A DNA stretch of 64,000 bases from Mycetohabitans endofungorum (GTDB taxonomy: Bacteria; Pseudomonadota; Gammaproteobacteria; Burkholderiales; Burkholderiaceae): positions 186,001 to 250,000 of the forward strand of contig NZ_CP132745.1 in NCBI RefSeq assembly GCF_037477895.1, read 5' to 3'. This document shows positions 1 through 9,459 of the stretch, in pieces; positions within the stretch are counted from its first letter, which is position 1, and every line of letters begins with the position of its first letter. The notes beneath the pieces are model-generated. The model saw nothing but the letters and a program-made list of their open reading frames with translations. It searched no databases and was not told the origin of the DNA. A program made the translations under genes and the position numbers.

Positions 1-3000
1 GCGAGCATCGGGCACAACGCCCAGTTGAATCAGTTGATGGGCGAGGCGGTTGGCCCGAGCATTGAGCTGGGCATAGCTGAGTGTTTGGTCCTCATGCACC
101 AGTGCGATAGCATCCGGTGTGCGTGCAACTTGTGCCTCGAATAACTGGTGAATGCACTGGTGTTGCGGGTAAGGCGCTTTTGTCGCGTTCCAGGTTTGAA
201 GCAATAGTTCACGTTCGTTGTCAGGCAGTACTCCCAGCGACCAAGTCGGCCTGCTGGGCGTATGTTCAAGTGCTTTAACCAGACTGTCCAACGCCTGCTG
301 CATGTAACCGCATAGCCGATTGGGATCTAGCGGTTGTACTACCTGAACGGTTAATCCCAATGCCTGGCCAAAGTCATCAATGGCTAGTGCCATCGGATAA
401 TTAGTGCGCTCTTGCGTGCTTAACAGTTCAATGTCAGCGTGAAGGCTGAGTTCACCCGACGGCATGGTATTGTGCCGGTAATTCAGCAGTGCACTAAATA
501 GTGGTGCGCCTGTCGGCACGCCACTGCAGCGCTGTGCGAGCACTAGTGACGCATGCTCATGCTCGAGCAGGGCGGCTAAGCATGCGTGCGTGCTCCGCAC
601 ACTGTCTTTCACGCCACCATTCAGATCCACTCGCAGCGGCAACGTATTGATAAACAGTCCCATCGCACTGTCCGAGCTGTCACCTGCTTGCATCCGCCCG
701 AACAGCACTGTGCCGAACACGATCTGCTCATTGCCGCTCGCTCGCGCGAGCACCTGTGCCCACGCCAGATGACATAGGCTAGCTAGGCTGACGCCCATCC
801 GTTTGGCCTGAGCACGTAGTCGATCGTTCAACGCTGGTGGCAACATTCGGTGCGATTCCGTGACCTGGTCACCGTCACGAAGCACGTCGGTGAGCCCGAA
901 CGGTAGCGTTGGCTCGTCCACGTCGGCGAGCATCTCGGTAAAGAAGCGCTTGTGCGCCTCTTGGCTCATACCTAGCCGCGCTTGCGCGATCAAGTTGCGA
1001 AACGGCTGGGCTGGTGGCAGTGTTTGACCTCGACCTTCGACAAACGCTTGCACTTCAGTGTGCATCACGTCCAGCGTAGAGTGATCACCGATCAGATGGT
1101 GCAACAATTGCAGCAGTAACCATCGGCCATTACTATCTTGTGCAGTCACGAAGCGCAACAACGGAGCTTGAGTCAAATCAAGGCGGTGTTGGCGAGGATC
1201 GAAGCACTGGGCCAGTTGTTCAGTAATAGGTCCATTAGCTGGGTCCAGCGTGAGCTCCGTGATCGACAGCGGTGCATGACGCCAGACAACCTGCGCCGGT
1301 GTAGACAACCCCTCCCAGACAAATGCGGTACGCAAAATGTCATGGCGATCCACAACCTGTTGCACTGCATTCAGATAGCAATCAAGCAGTGCTCGGTCCT
1401 TGAAGGCCATCTGGGCAACCAACAGATACGGATCACCGTCAGTAGCCAGCAGATGGTGGAATAGGATACCGTCCTGCAGCGGCGAGAGTGCATAGATATC
1501 TTGAATATTGGGGACGCCGCCCGGCACGTGCTCGACGATCCGATCGATATCAGACTGGTTCAGGTCAATCAGTGGCAGCAGATCTGGCGTCAGCGTCGTA
1601 GTATCGGGCGCAATCTGATTGAGCGGCACCGCTAATTTGTGGTATGTATCCAAGCATTGGGCCAGCGCGCCGAGTGTAGGCGAGTCGAATACTGCACGTA
1701 CCGAGACCGCCAGGCCGAGGTGCCTGAGACGCTCGATCAACCGCACCGCGAGGAGCGAGTGGCCGCCGAGCGCGAAGAAGCTATCATGCCGGCCCACGCG
1801 CTCGACGCCAAGTAGCTCAGCCCAGATTGCTGCCAGCGTCGTCTCAAGCTCGCCTTGCGGCGCTTCATAGGCTTGATGCACGAGCGCGTCGTCATCCGGC
1901 GCGGGCAGCGCACGTCGATCGAGCTTACCGTTCGGGGTCAGCGGAAACGCGTCCAGTCGCACGAACGCGCTTGGCACCATATACTCGGGCAGGTGGGCCG
2001 CAGCATGCGCGCGCAGCGTACTGGCTAGCGAGTCATCAGGATCGGCTATCGTATATGCGATGAGCCGCGTGTTGTGGTCTTCACCGCGCGCAAGCACTAC
2101 TGTGTCACGCACTTGTGGGTGTGCGAGCAGGCATGCTTCGATCTCGCCCGGCTCGATGCGAAAGCCGCGGATTTTTACTTGGTAATCGTTGCGACCGAGA
2201 AATTCCAAATTACCATCAGGTAAGTAGCGGGCCAAATCGCCGGTTTTGTACATCCGTGCATCGGGTACATCCGAGAACGGATCGGGAACGAAGCGCTCAG
2301 CCGTGAGCTCGGGGCGGTTTAGATAGCCACGTGCGACACCGTCTCCACCGATGTACAATTCTCCAGCCGCGCCCAGCGGCACCGGCTGACCATAAGCATC
2401 CAGCAAATAAACCCGGGTGTTTGCAATTGGGCGGCCAATAGGTGCCGTCACCCCGTTTGTGTCTCGATGCTTGGAAATGCGGTAAATGGAAGACCAAATG
2501 GTCGTCTCGGTGGGGCCGTACAGGTTCCACACCCCCCGAGTTGCAAGGCGAAGCTGTGTTGACAAACGCGAAGATAGCGCTTCGCCTCCACACAGTGCTT
2601 TCAGATCGAGTGTCGGGCCAGGTAGATCCAAAAGTGTTCGCCAAACGGACGGCACCGCTTGCATCAAACTAATTTTTTGCGCAATGATTTGATTTTGCAG
2701 CTTAACTGGATCGGCCACCTCATCGCGGCTGGCCATAACAATCATCGCACCCTGGCTCATTGGTAGGTACAGTTCTAGTCCAGCAATATCAAAAGCGATG
2801 CTGGTCACGGCGAGCAAACGGTCGTGGCTTGCTATACCGATCGATGCCGACATAGCTGTCAAGAAATTAGTCACATTGCGGTGTTCGACCATCACGCCCT
2901 TTGGAGTGCCGGTCGAGCCGGACGTGTAGATTACGTATGCAAGATGACGTGCGGTGAGGCTCGGCACCTGGGGATTGGCGTCCGCGCGCGGCGGGAGCTC

Positions 3001-3519
3001 ATTCGGGTCCAGCACGGTGCGGCAGGCGAGCGCGGCTTGGCCTAATGCGGCGTGACCGGTCTCATCCGCTAACACGATTGTCGGCGCCGCATCGGCGAGA
3101 ATGTAAACTAGGCGCTCGGACGGATAGGCTGGGTCAAGCGGCACATACGCACCGCCGGCTTTCAGGATCGCCAGCAGGCCTACCACCATCGCGGGGCTAC
3201 GTGTCACACAGATCGCTACGCGAGCATCGGGTACAACGCCCAGTTGAATCAGCCGATGGGCGAGGCGGTTGGCCCGAGCATTGAGCTGGGCATAGCTGAG
3301 TGTTTGGTCCTCATGCACCAGTGCCGGTGCATCGGGCGTGCGCGCCACCTGCGCTTCGAACAGTTGGTGGATGCACAGGTACGATGGATAATCACATTGC
3401 GTTGCGTTCCAAGTGTTAATCAGTAACTCACGCTCGGCGGGCGGTAACAAGTTCAATTTCCCAGCTGGCGTTTTGGTGTCGTTTGCACTTTTCTTAAATT
3501 CAGCTGTTTGCTTGCTCAT
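1..3519 (-). CDS. Nonribosomal peptide synthetase, N-terminal part (A-T-dual E/C-A...), runs off the left edge
   Basis: The frame is open from an ATG at 3519 to the window edge (1173 codons). It begins directly with an adenylation domain and has no condensation domain in front. The A domain (about residues 30-560) has TSGSTG near 205 and YGPTE near 350. The binding-pocket residues I read, aligned to GrsA, are D-I-L-Q-L-G-L-I-W, the classical glycine code. A carrier domain follows (GGHSLL near 585). The next domain (about 640-1080) carries HHLLATDGD near 690, which fits the elongated HH[I/L]xxxxGD motif of dual epimerisation/condensation domains, and HHLIGDH near 806. A second A domain starts near 1125 and is cut by the edge. 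The lack of an N-terminal C domain suggests a starter module or a partner acting in trans. Parts of the A domains are nearly identical in DNA to those of the NRPS at 44996-58972. The product is unknown. Confidence 0.93.
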   Translation of the reverse strand, partial: MSKQTAEFKKSANDTKTPAGKLNLLPPAERELLINTWNATQCDYPSYLCIHQLFEAQVARTPDAPALVHEDQTLSYAQLNARANRLAHRLIQLGVVPDARVAICVTRSPAMVVGLLAILKAGGAYVPLDPAYPSERLVYILADAAPTIVLADETGHAALGQAALACRTVLDPNELPPRADANPQVPSLTARHLAYVIYTSGSTGTPKGVMVEHRNVTNFLTAMSASIGIASHDRLLAVTSIAFDIAGLELYLPMSQGAMIVMASRDEVADPVKLQNQIIAQKISLMQAVPSVWRTLLDLPGPTLDLKALCGGEALSSRLSTQLRLATRGVWNLYGPTETTIWSSIYRISKHRDTNGVTAPIGRPIANTRVYLLDAYGQPVPLGAAGELYIGGDGVARGYLNRPELTAERFVPDPFSDVPDARMYKTGDLARYLPDGNLEFLGRNDYQVKIRGFRIEPGEIEACLLAHPQVRDTVVLARGEDHNTRLIAYTIADPDDSLASTLRAHAAAHLPEYMVPSAFVRLDAFPLTPNGKLDRRALPAPDDDALVHQAYEAPQGELETTLAAIWAELLGVERVGRHDSFFALGGHSLLAVRLIERLRHLGLAVSVRAVFDSPTLGALAQCLDTYHKLAVPLNQIAPDTTTLTPDLLPLIDLNQSDIDRIVEHVPGGVPNIQDIYALSPLQDGILFHHLLATDGDPYLLVAQMAFKDRALLDCYLNAVQQVVDRHDILRTAFVWEGLSTPAQVVWRHAPLSITELTLDPANGPITEQLAQCFDPRQHRLDLTQAPLLRFVTAQDSNGRWLLLQLLHHLIGDHSTLDVMHTEVQAFVEGRGQTLPPAQPFRNLIAQARLGMSQEAHKRFFTEMLADVDEPTLPFGLTDVLRDGDQVTESHRMLPPALNDRLRAQAKRMGVSLASLCHLAWAQVLARASGNEQIVFGTVLFGRMQAGDSSDSAMGLFINTLPLRVDLNGGVKDSVRSTHACLAALLEHEHASLVLAQRCSGVPTGAPLFSALLNYRHNTMPSGELSLHADIELLSTQERTNYPMALAIDDFGQALGLTVQVVQPLDPNRLCGYMQQALDSLVKALEHTPSRPTWSLGVLPDNERELLLQTWNATKAPYPQHQCIHQLFEAQVARTPDAIALVHEDQTLSYAQLNARANRLAHQLIQLGVVPDAR

Positions 3520-4528
3520 GTCAGTTTTTCATTGAGTAATGGAATAGAATGGCATGGCAGGCAAAGCCATTAGGATAGATTTGCCGCGCGTCAAATTAGG
3601 TTGTCAACTGCTATGACGAAGACAGTGAATCAGGGCAATTGTCCAGGATAACCTTATCTACCGCTTCCTGACAACGAAGCCGTAACTACCATGTGCCGAC
3701 AGTTGGCTTATAAGGACGACACGCCAACTACTGACTTATGAGCCCGCTTACCTACTCACCTCTTGCCACAATCGCAATCAGTGACTGAAGATTGCGTGGT
3801 ACAGTTTCACGTTGTGCACATGCTAAATTTCAACGTTAGAAAGCCAAACAGCGCGGACTCTTGTGTCAATGAAGGCAGTGTGCACGGCTGCCAGCAGTTA
3901 ACAAAAATGTGCCTTAACACATAGCGCGCAGCATGAATGGTCGCAACTTCAACTTATCTTATAGACAAAGCCCTTCTTTGAAGGGCGTATACTCAGAACG
4001 AGTCCATCATTTCAGTTCATTGTAAGTGCATGCGCGTCGTCTGCTGGCGCACATGTATCTGCCAAAAAGATGTCAAGCTTTACAAAAAAATCTTCAATGA
4101 CTGGCGCACATCAAACTAAACGTGCAATAGCTTGGAGCACGCTAATTGACATCGTCTTAGAAAAGATATCGGAACAGGAGAGCGCGCGTAGCGCATAAGC
4201 TCAACCCAATCGGATCAAGCTGGGTGGAGTACTTCGTCATATTTTTCACTCCAAGTATGGCCTTCATGAAAGGGAACGAAAACTCTATGATGCGGCTGCT
4301 TCGTTGACGAATCACCTGACTTTTACCGCCATTCGCATTTGTTCAACCAGGACACCTAGTGGTGAAATAAGGTTAAATTCACTATAGAACATCCATTGAG
4401 AGGAACCTAGATTTTTATGCTTATATAAACAGCCAAATAGTATATGAAAAGAGCATGATGAATCGCACTGGGGGTCGTAGAGGTCGGTTGGTTTAAATTA
4501 ATTTGGGTACGTCAGCGGTATTTCTCTG
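3520..4528. other. Non-coding stretch upstream of the NRPS at 1-3519
   Basis: About 1 kb of comparatively AT-rich DNA with no convincing gene on either strand. It must hold the leftward promoter of the NRPS gene. Two short inverted repeats are visible: AGTTGGC/GCCAACT (3701-3707 and 3723-3729) and GCCCTTC/GAAGGGC (3970-3976 and 3980-3986). Neither is followed by a convincing T-run on either strand, so I do not call them terminators. Confidence 0.5.
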
Positions 4529-4850
4529 GTGTCCGGCACGCTGGAGCGAGTAACGGTCAACGAGCAGCTTGCCGCGGTTAAGAAAGCGATCTTCGAACGG
4601 GCCCTGGGCGCAGGAACTGACGCTTCGTCTGGGCTACGAGAAAGGCCAAGTCAAGCTCCAGGAGAGCGAGAACCATCGCAACGGCAGTGGCCGCAAGCGG
4701 ATCACGATCGATGATGACATGCTGGAATTGAGTATTGCGCGCGATCGCAACGGGATATTCGACCCGGTGCTCATCGCCAAAGGCATTGAGTGGCATCGTC
4801 CAGCCAAGGACGACTGTGCCGCGAGCAGCACAACGGTCAACCAGTGAAGA
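4529..4850 (+). pseudogene. IS256-family transposase remnant
   Basis: Two overlapping frames together resemble the N-terminal third of IS256-type (Mutator-like) transposases. The first frame gives KKAIFERALGA. A shifted frame continues with LGYEKG, NHRNG and then IARDRNGIFDPVLI, which match the conserved LGYEKG...NHRNG...PRDRxGxFEPxLI block of that family. A frameshift near 4610 separates the two parts. The catalytic core is missing. This is a decayed fragment, not an active element. Confidence 0.7.
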
Positions 4851-4884
4851 AGGCGGGCGACGAGTCCGTCAGTGGCGTCGTGAT

Positions 4885-5051
4885 GTGGCAGGATTCGGGC
4901 AGACGAACTATGCAGCCGCCAAGGCGGGCCTGCACGGTATCAAGAAGACGCTGGCGTTTGCGCAGCGTGGCATGCGGCCAACGTATCGGATAATGCCACA
5001 TTCATCAACGGAGTGAACATGGCCATTAATGGTGGCCGACACATGCAATGA
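4885..5051 (+). pseudogene. Acetoacetyl-CoA/3-oxoacyl-ACP reductase (PhaB/FabG-type SDR) remnant
   Basis: The first part reads FGQTNYAAAKAGLHG, which contains the YxxxK active-site motif of PhaB/FabG-type short-chain dehydrogenases in its usual GQTNYxxAKAGLHG setting. After a frameshift and an apparent internal deletion, the sequence continues with a C-terminal tail (INGVNMAINGGRHMQ, then TGA at 5049-5051) that fits the PhaB end. The middle and the Rossmann N-terminus are missing. From here to about 5297 I see nothing that can be assigned. Confidence 0.65.
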
Positions 5052-5297
5052 AGCCCGACACGCAGTTTATCGGCGGCGACGCCCCGGCAGTCCGCCGCGG
5101 GGTTGCAGGTGGCCTTCGGCAGCTACGTGCTGAAGTATGGAGCGGCAACGACGCGTGGGTGGTGTTCCGTGCGCCCTCGTCTATTACGGCCCCTTCGATT
5201 CACCGACGGTCCGTACGGCGAGCGCAGCATCGTCGGCGCAGCCACAGCAATGGGGCGAACACCAGGGCATTTGACGTCGTTTCCGCCGTTTTTACTT

Positions 5298-5882
5298 CTA
5301 CCGGCCTTTATATTGTTGGCTGCTATCGAGTCGGTTACGGCGCGGCGGGGCATGCCACCATGATGCGTGCAGCATCCGCCGCAACGCATCCAATGGATCA
5401 CTGGCTTGCTGATCGCGCCGTGTGTCGCGGGCCGTCCGTGCATGGCGCGCCACGCCGGCTCGGCGGCTGGGCTGCGCACGCTGCGCGTTCCGATTGTTCG
5501 ATGCAGCGATGCGCGCCGTTGCGTCATGAGTTTTGACTGCGGCGTGACGGGGGGCGGGCGGGCTGCTGTCCACGGTCTCTCCCGATGCGCTCGTCGGCGC
5601 AGCGGCCGCCGCTTCGCCCTTGCCCGTGTGTGTAGAAAGTGGTCCGGTGCCGGCTTGGCTGGGAAGCAGCCCGGCCAGCAGCGCAAGAGTGGGCTGTTCG
5701 GCAGGTACGGCAGGCGCATACGATGCGCCGTCGGGTCGCATCGCGATAGCCGTGTGGCGGCGCACAGACCCATCACGCGAGGCCCGGGCGGCGGGGCGGG
5801 GCGCGAGGTCGGGGGCGCGCGTTTCAGCGATACTAGCGCCAGTTCGATGGGCGGGCCTGGCCGCGTCCCGCTCGACAGTCAT
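5298..5882 (-). CDS. Hypothetical Ala/Arg/Pro-rich protein, coupled to the J-domain gene
   Basis: An open frame of 194 codons starts with ATG at 5882 and overlaps the stop of the upstream J-domain gene by ATGA, an arrangement typical of translational coupling. The product is rich in Ala, Arg, Pro and Ser and has no motif I recognise, no signal peptide and no clear membrane helix. In GC-rich DNA such frames can be open by chance, and other long frames overlap it, so only the overlap with the J-domain gene supports it. It may also be an extension lost from that gene by a frameshift. Confidence 0.35.
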   Translation of the reverse strand: MTVERDAARPAHRTGASIAETRAPDLAPRPAARASRDGSVRRHTAIAMRPDGASYAPAVPAEQPTLALLAGLLPSQAGTGPLSTHTGKGEAAAAAPTSASGETVDSSPPAPRHAAVKTHDATARIAASNNRNAQRAQPSRRAGVARHARTARDTRRDQQASDPLDALRRMLHASWWHAPPRRNRLDSSQQYKGR

Positions 5883-6820
5883 AGTCGGGAAGCGGTTCTC
5901 ACTGAATGCCTCGGCGGGCCGCGTCTGCGCGGCGCGCGAACCGACGTGGCGGGTTTCACGAAGGAGGCCGGTTGTTGCGGACGGCCGGCAGGTGGCGTAT
6001 GCGGCGCAGCCGTGCCGCCGCGTACGGAACGGATCGGCGCCGCCGTATCAGCGTTGCCGCGCGGATGACGAGTGTCTCCCGTTGGGGGCGTATCGTCGCG
6101 CGCGGTACGTGCCAGCGCGCGCAATCGAGCGAGCGCAGCATGCATTTCAGCCAGCGCAGGATCGGTTTCGGGCGCGGCCGCCGAAGCCCCGGCCCCAGCC
6201 CCGGCCGTACTGCTGCCATGCGGTGATGGCCGGCCGTGCCCGGCGGGGGCTGAGTTCTCATCCGCCGGTGCGCTTGGCGCCCGGTGCGCGTCCTGTCGGC
6301 CCCCTCCTGAGCCGTGTGTGTAGGCCGGTGCGACAAGCGTGCCACTGCCATATGTTCCATGTTGGCGAGACACGAAGTTTGAGCGCAGCGGTGCGTCGTC
6401 GATGCTCAGATCGGTAATCAGCACGGCGGCGGCGATCGCCGTGCCGATGCCGGCCATCCAATGCGAACGTGATACGTGTCGCACAGCTCGACGCGCGCGT
6501 GGTGCCGTGCGCGCGTTGCGCAGGAACAGGCGCGTCCACTGACTCCACCGCCGCAGCGGCGCTGGTCGATGCTTGCCGTGCGACTGCGGCGTAATACGGC
6601 GCACGCCGGCATGCAAGGCAAGATCGTATTCGGCGCGGCGCAATGGGTTGGTCAATGCAGCGTACGCGTCGTTGATCCGCTGAAATTGCGCTTGCGCATA
6701 GTGTTCTCGTCCGCGGTTGCGGTCCGGGTGCCACTTCATTGCTGCACGCCGCCACGCTGCCTTTAGCTCAGCTGGCGTTGCGTGAGGCGTGACCCCCAGG
6801 ATGTCATATAACGTTCTCAT
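5879..6820 (-). CDS. J-domain (DnaJ-like) membrane protein
   Basis: The N-terminus is a complete J domain: YDILGV, a helix II rich in Ala and Lys, the HPD motif in KWHPDRN near residue 32 (counted from ATG 6820) and the end AYAALTNPLRRAEYD. This domain stimulates the ATPase of DnaK/Hsp70. There is no G/F region and no zinc-finger domain, so it is not DnaJ itself. After a basic stretch there is one likely membrane helix (about residues 125-145, WMAGIGTAIAAAVLITDL). The rest is a long low-complexity tail rich in Ala, Pro and Arg. This resembles type III J proteins that hold Hsp70 at the membrane. A GTG at 6841 in the same frame would add seven residues; neither start has a strong ribosome binding site. 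Confidence 0.8.
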   Translation of the reverse strand: MRTLYDILGVTPHATPAELKAAWRRAAMKWHPDRNRGREHYAQAQFQRINDAYAALTNPLRRAEYDLALHAGVRRITPQSHGKHRPAPLRRWSQWTRLFLRNARTAPRARRAVRHVSRSHWMAGIGTAIAAAVLITDLSIDDAPLRSNFVSRQHGTYGSGTLVAPAYTHGSGGGRQDAHRAPSAPADENSAPAGHGRPSPHGSSTAGAGAGASAAAPETDPALAEMHAALARLRALARTARDDTPPTGDTRHPRGNADTAAPIRSVRGGTAAPHTPPAGRPQQPASFVKPATSVRAPRRRGPPRHSVRTASRL

Positions 6821-6841
6821 CGCGGAGTTCTTGGTTGGCAC

Positions 6842-7392
6842 GCCGCGCCCGTCGCGTACCGTGGGTTTTACGGATGCAGGGCACGAGCGTCTGTGTGCGA
6901 ACGCCCGCTGGCAGGCGGGGGGGTTCGCGTGAGGTGCCGCCGCTTCGCACCGTTTTCCCTTTCCTACCGTAAGCCGCTAATTCGGACAGATGCTTGGCTT
7001 ATCAGCCATGCCGGGGGACAGAAATGTTTCGAGTGGTAACCCGGGATGGATGCACAAGCATAGCCAAAACAAATCTGGTCATTGCAGCGGTCGCGAAATG
7101 GGGCCGTCGCGGCGCGAACGCGCCAATGCGATAACGGATTTTTGTGGGCATGCGGAAGATACAAAGATTTACAAAGCGTCGGCGCCCGTAACGCTTCGAC
7201 GCCATAATGATGCCGGTGCTCGCTTACCATGGGTTCCGTATCAGCGGTCTCGTACGCAGTCCGCCATGACGGCAGGGCCGTCATTCGGGGTATGGCCGCG
7301 TAGGTTGGACTGGCGCGGCGGTACGCTCAACGATGAACAGGTTCGCCGTGGCAGGGCGTCACGCGTTATCTTATCGATAAAGGGCAGAGTGA
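6842..7392. other. Intergenic region between the divergent J-domain and VpsR-like genes
   Basis: About 550 bases separate two divergent genes and should hold both promoters. Several open frames exist here, but none has a recognisable protein or a good ribosome binding site. No RNA gene or repeat was recognised. Confidence 0.4.
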
Positions 7393-9015
7393 ATGAACAG
7401 CGGACACAGGCGGCAGCTCGTCTATGTGACGCGGTCAGCGGACCGTGCGCTACAACGATTGCTGGACCGACATGGATGGACTGTCGCGACGTGCGATACG
7501 GCGCGTCAGGCCGAGCGCCTGGTGAACACCACCGATGCACGCGTGGGCATCTTTGATGTCAGCAGCGGCTTTGACGATGTGATCGCGCAGTTCGAACCGG
7601 TGCTGCTTCACCCGGACATGATGTGGGTGGCCACGCCCACTGCCGCGCAATTGGCGGCGGCGCACGTGCGCCGATGTGTGCGCAGCCATTGTTTTGACTT
7701 TGTGGCGATGCCGGGCCCCGCGCAATTGGTGGTGGATGTGGTCGCACGCGCGTACCAGATGGCCGAGCTTGATGCGGGAGACGACGCACCGCGTGTACAA
7801 GGCGAGATGATCGGCGCTTGCGAGGCGATGCAGCAATTGTTCCGCGTGATTGGCAAGGTCGCCAATACTGACGCGCCAGTGTTGATTTTTGGCGAGTCCG
7901 GCACGGGCAAGGAGCTTACGGCCAAGTCGATCCACGACCAGTCGATTCGCGCAACGGGGCCGTTCGTTGCGATCAACTGTGGTGCGATTCTGCCACATCT
8001 GCTGCAATCCGAACTATTCGGCTACGAGCGGGGGGCGTTTACCGGCGCCAATCAGCGCAAGATCGGCTACGTCGAAGCGGCCAATGGTGGGACGCTTTTT
8101 CTGGACGAGATCGGCGATCTTCCACTCGAGAGCCAAGCGAGCCTGCTGCGCTTTTTGCAGGAGCGCACTATACAACGCCTGGGCGGACACGATCCGATTT
8201 CTGTGGATGTGCGAATCATCTCTGCCACGCACGTCGACTTGGAGGCGGCGGTGAGCGCAGGGCGCTTCCGTTCAGACCTCTATCATCGATTGTGCGTGCT
8301 CAGGCTCGAAGAACCGCCGCTGCGCGCCCGCGGTCGTGATATCGAGTTGCTTGCACGGCGCATGTTCGAGCGCTATCGTGGCGACAGTCCGCGGCACATA
8401 CGCGGCTTCTCTGCGGCGGCGCTCAACGCGATGTATCGTTATTCGTGGCCGGGCAACGTGCGCGAGTTGATCAACCGAGTACGCCGCGCGATCGTGATGG
8501 CCGAGGGACGGGCGATCACTCCCGCGGACCTGGAACTGGAGGATGTCCTCGAGCAACGGGCGCCGACGTTGGCGGTCGCTCGCGAGGACGCCGAACGCCG
8601 CGCGATCGAAGAGGCGCTCGCGCGACATCGGAACAGGCTTGCCGGTGCCGCGCAGGAACTCGGCGTGTCACGCGCCACGCTGTACCGTCTGATGCTCGCG
8701 CACGGCATGCGCACGCGCCAGGGCCAGGACGATACCCGATCGAGGCCGTCGCGCGCCGTGTCGTTGACGCTCGCAACCGGCCGAGGGCCGACCGCTGACG
8801 GCCGGGCCAGACGGGCTGACGCCACGTCGCTGCGTGCGCATCGGTGCAATCCATGGCTTCCCGGTGGCCCGCATGCCGGCGCCGATAGGCTGCCCAGCCC
8901 CGACGAACGTAGCTGGCACCCCGTTTTCGACCTTGCCGGCAGCGGTCGCCGCACCATGCTCGACGAGACATTGAACGACACTGCCAACGACGCGCGACCC
9001 CTGCAGCGCAATTGA
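7393..9015 (+). CDS. Sigma-54-dependent transcriptional activator, VpsR-like
   Basis: The protein has a degenerate receiver-like N-terminus (about residues 8-125), a full AAA+ domain and a C-terminal Fis-type helix-turn-helix. Walker A is GESGTGKE near residue 167. The sigma-54 contact loop GAFTGA is intact near 215, followed by FLDEIGDLP. The HTH is near 415-433 (AAQELGVSRATLYRLM). It resembles VpsR-type regulators, which respond to cyclic di-GMP and control exopolysaccharide genes, and an exopolysaccharide cluster follows downstream. About 100 residues rich in Arg and Ala extend beyond the HTH. Family members usually end soon after the HTH, so this tail may result from a frameshift or stop loss. 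Which promoters it controls here is inferred from position only. Confidence 0.88.
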   Translation: MNSGHRRQLVYVTRSADRALQRLLDRHGWTVATCDTARQAERLVNTTDARVGIFDVSSGFDDVIAQFEPVLLHPDMMWVATPTAAQLAAAHVRRCVRSHCFDFVAMPGPAQLVVDVVARAYQMAELDAGDDAPRVQGEMIGACEAMQQLFRVIGKVANTDAPVLIFGESGTGKELTAKSIHDQSIRATGPFVAINCGAILPHLLQSELFGYERGAFTGANQRKIGYVEAANGGTLFLDEIGDLPLESQASLLRFLQERTIQRLGGHDPISVDVRIISATHVDLEAAVSAGRFRSDLYHRLCVLRLEEPPLRARGRDIELLARRMFERYRGDSPRHIRGFSAAALNAMYRYSWPGNVRELINRVRRAIVMAEGRAITPADLELEDVLEQRAPTLAVAREDAERRAIEEALARHRNRLAGAAQELGVSRATLYRLMLAHGMRTRQGQDDTRSRPSRAVSLTLATGRGPTADGRARRADATSLRAHRCNPWLPGGPHAGADRLPSPDERSWHPVFDLAGSGRRTMLDETLNDTANDARPLQRN

Positions 9016-9207
9016 CGCGCTATTGCTGCTGATACGCGTCGTACGGGCGCGTCCCGGTCCCCAGGCCGGCGGCGCTGCGACTTTGTTCGCAAGCGTACTG
9101 AATGCAATGCCTCTCAACGGATTAAATCGGTCCGGTTATTAATGAAACTTCAAGAGGCAGGCTCTGTCGCCGCCCAGTAGCGATGCCGAGCCGTACCTGG
9201 GGACACC

Positions 9208-9459
9208 ATGAATAGCAAGTTACGAGAAATTCTTGCCCAATGGGCCGACCTGGACGTGCCCATCGCGTCCCTGCCCGACGATGCCAGCCTGTACGATGCC
9301 GGTATGTCGTCGCTGGCCACCGTCAAGCTCCTAATGGCGATCGAGAACGCCTTTAATATCGAAATTCCGGACGAGTGGCTCACGCGCGAGTTGTTTACGA
9401 GCGTTGCTTCGTTGAGCCAGGCTATCAAGCAGCTCCAGTCCGACGAGGCAGCCGCATGA
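9208..9459 (+). CDS. Acyl carrier protein, free-standing
   Basis: An 83-residue acidic protein with the phosphopantetheine attachment site in DAGMSSLATVKL (Ser about 36), followed by EIPDEWLTRELF, the usual helix III region of stand-alone carrier proteins. It would carry an acyl or aminoacyl group on a 4'-phosphopantetheine arm. Its stop codon overlaps the start of the next gene (ATGA), so the two are probably translated together and the carrier may present the substrate to that enzyme. It is not the housekeeping fatty-acid ACP, to judge from sequence and context. Confidence 0.9.
   Translation: MNSKLREILAQWADLDVPIASLPDDASLYDAGMSSLATVKLLMAIENAFNIEIPDEWLTRELFTSVASLSQAIKQLQSDEAAA

Noticed and set aside
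3701-3986. Two short inverted repeats as terminators or operators
   Set aside because: Stems are only 7 bp, with no T-run, and their position explains nothing.
5123-6417. Several long open frames on both strands over the J-domain gene and its partner
   Set aside because: In GC-rich DNA opposite and shifted frames stay open by chance. They show only Arg/Ala/Pro-rich sequence without motifs.
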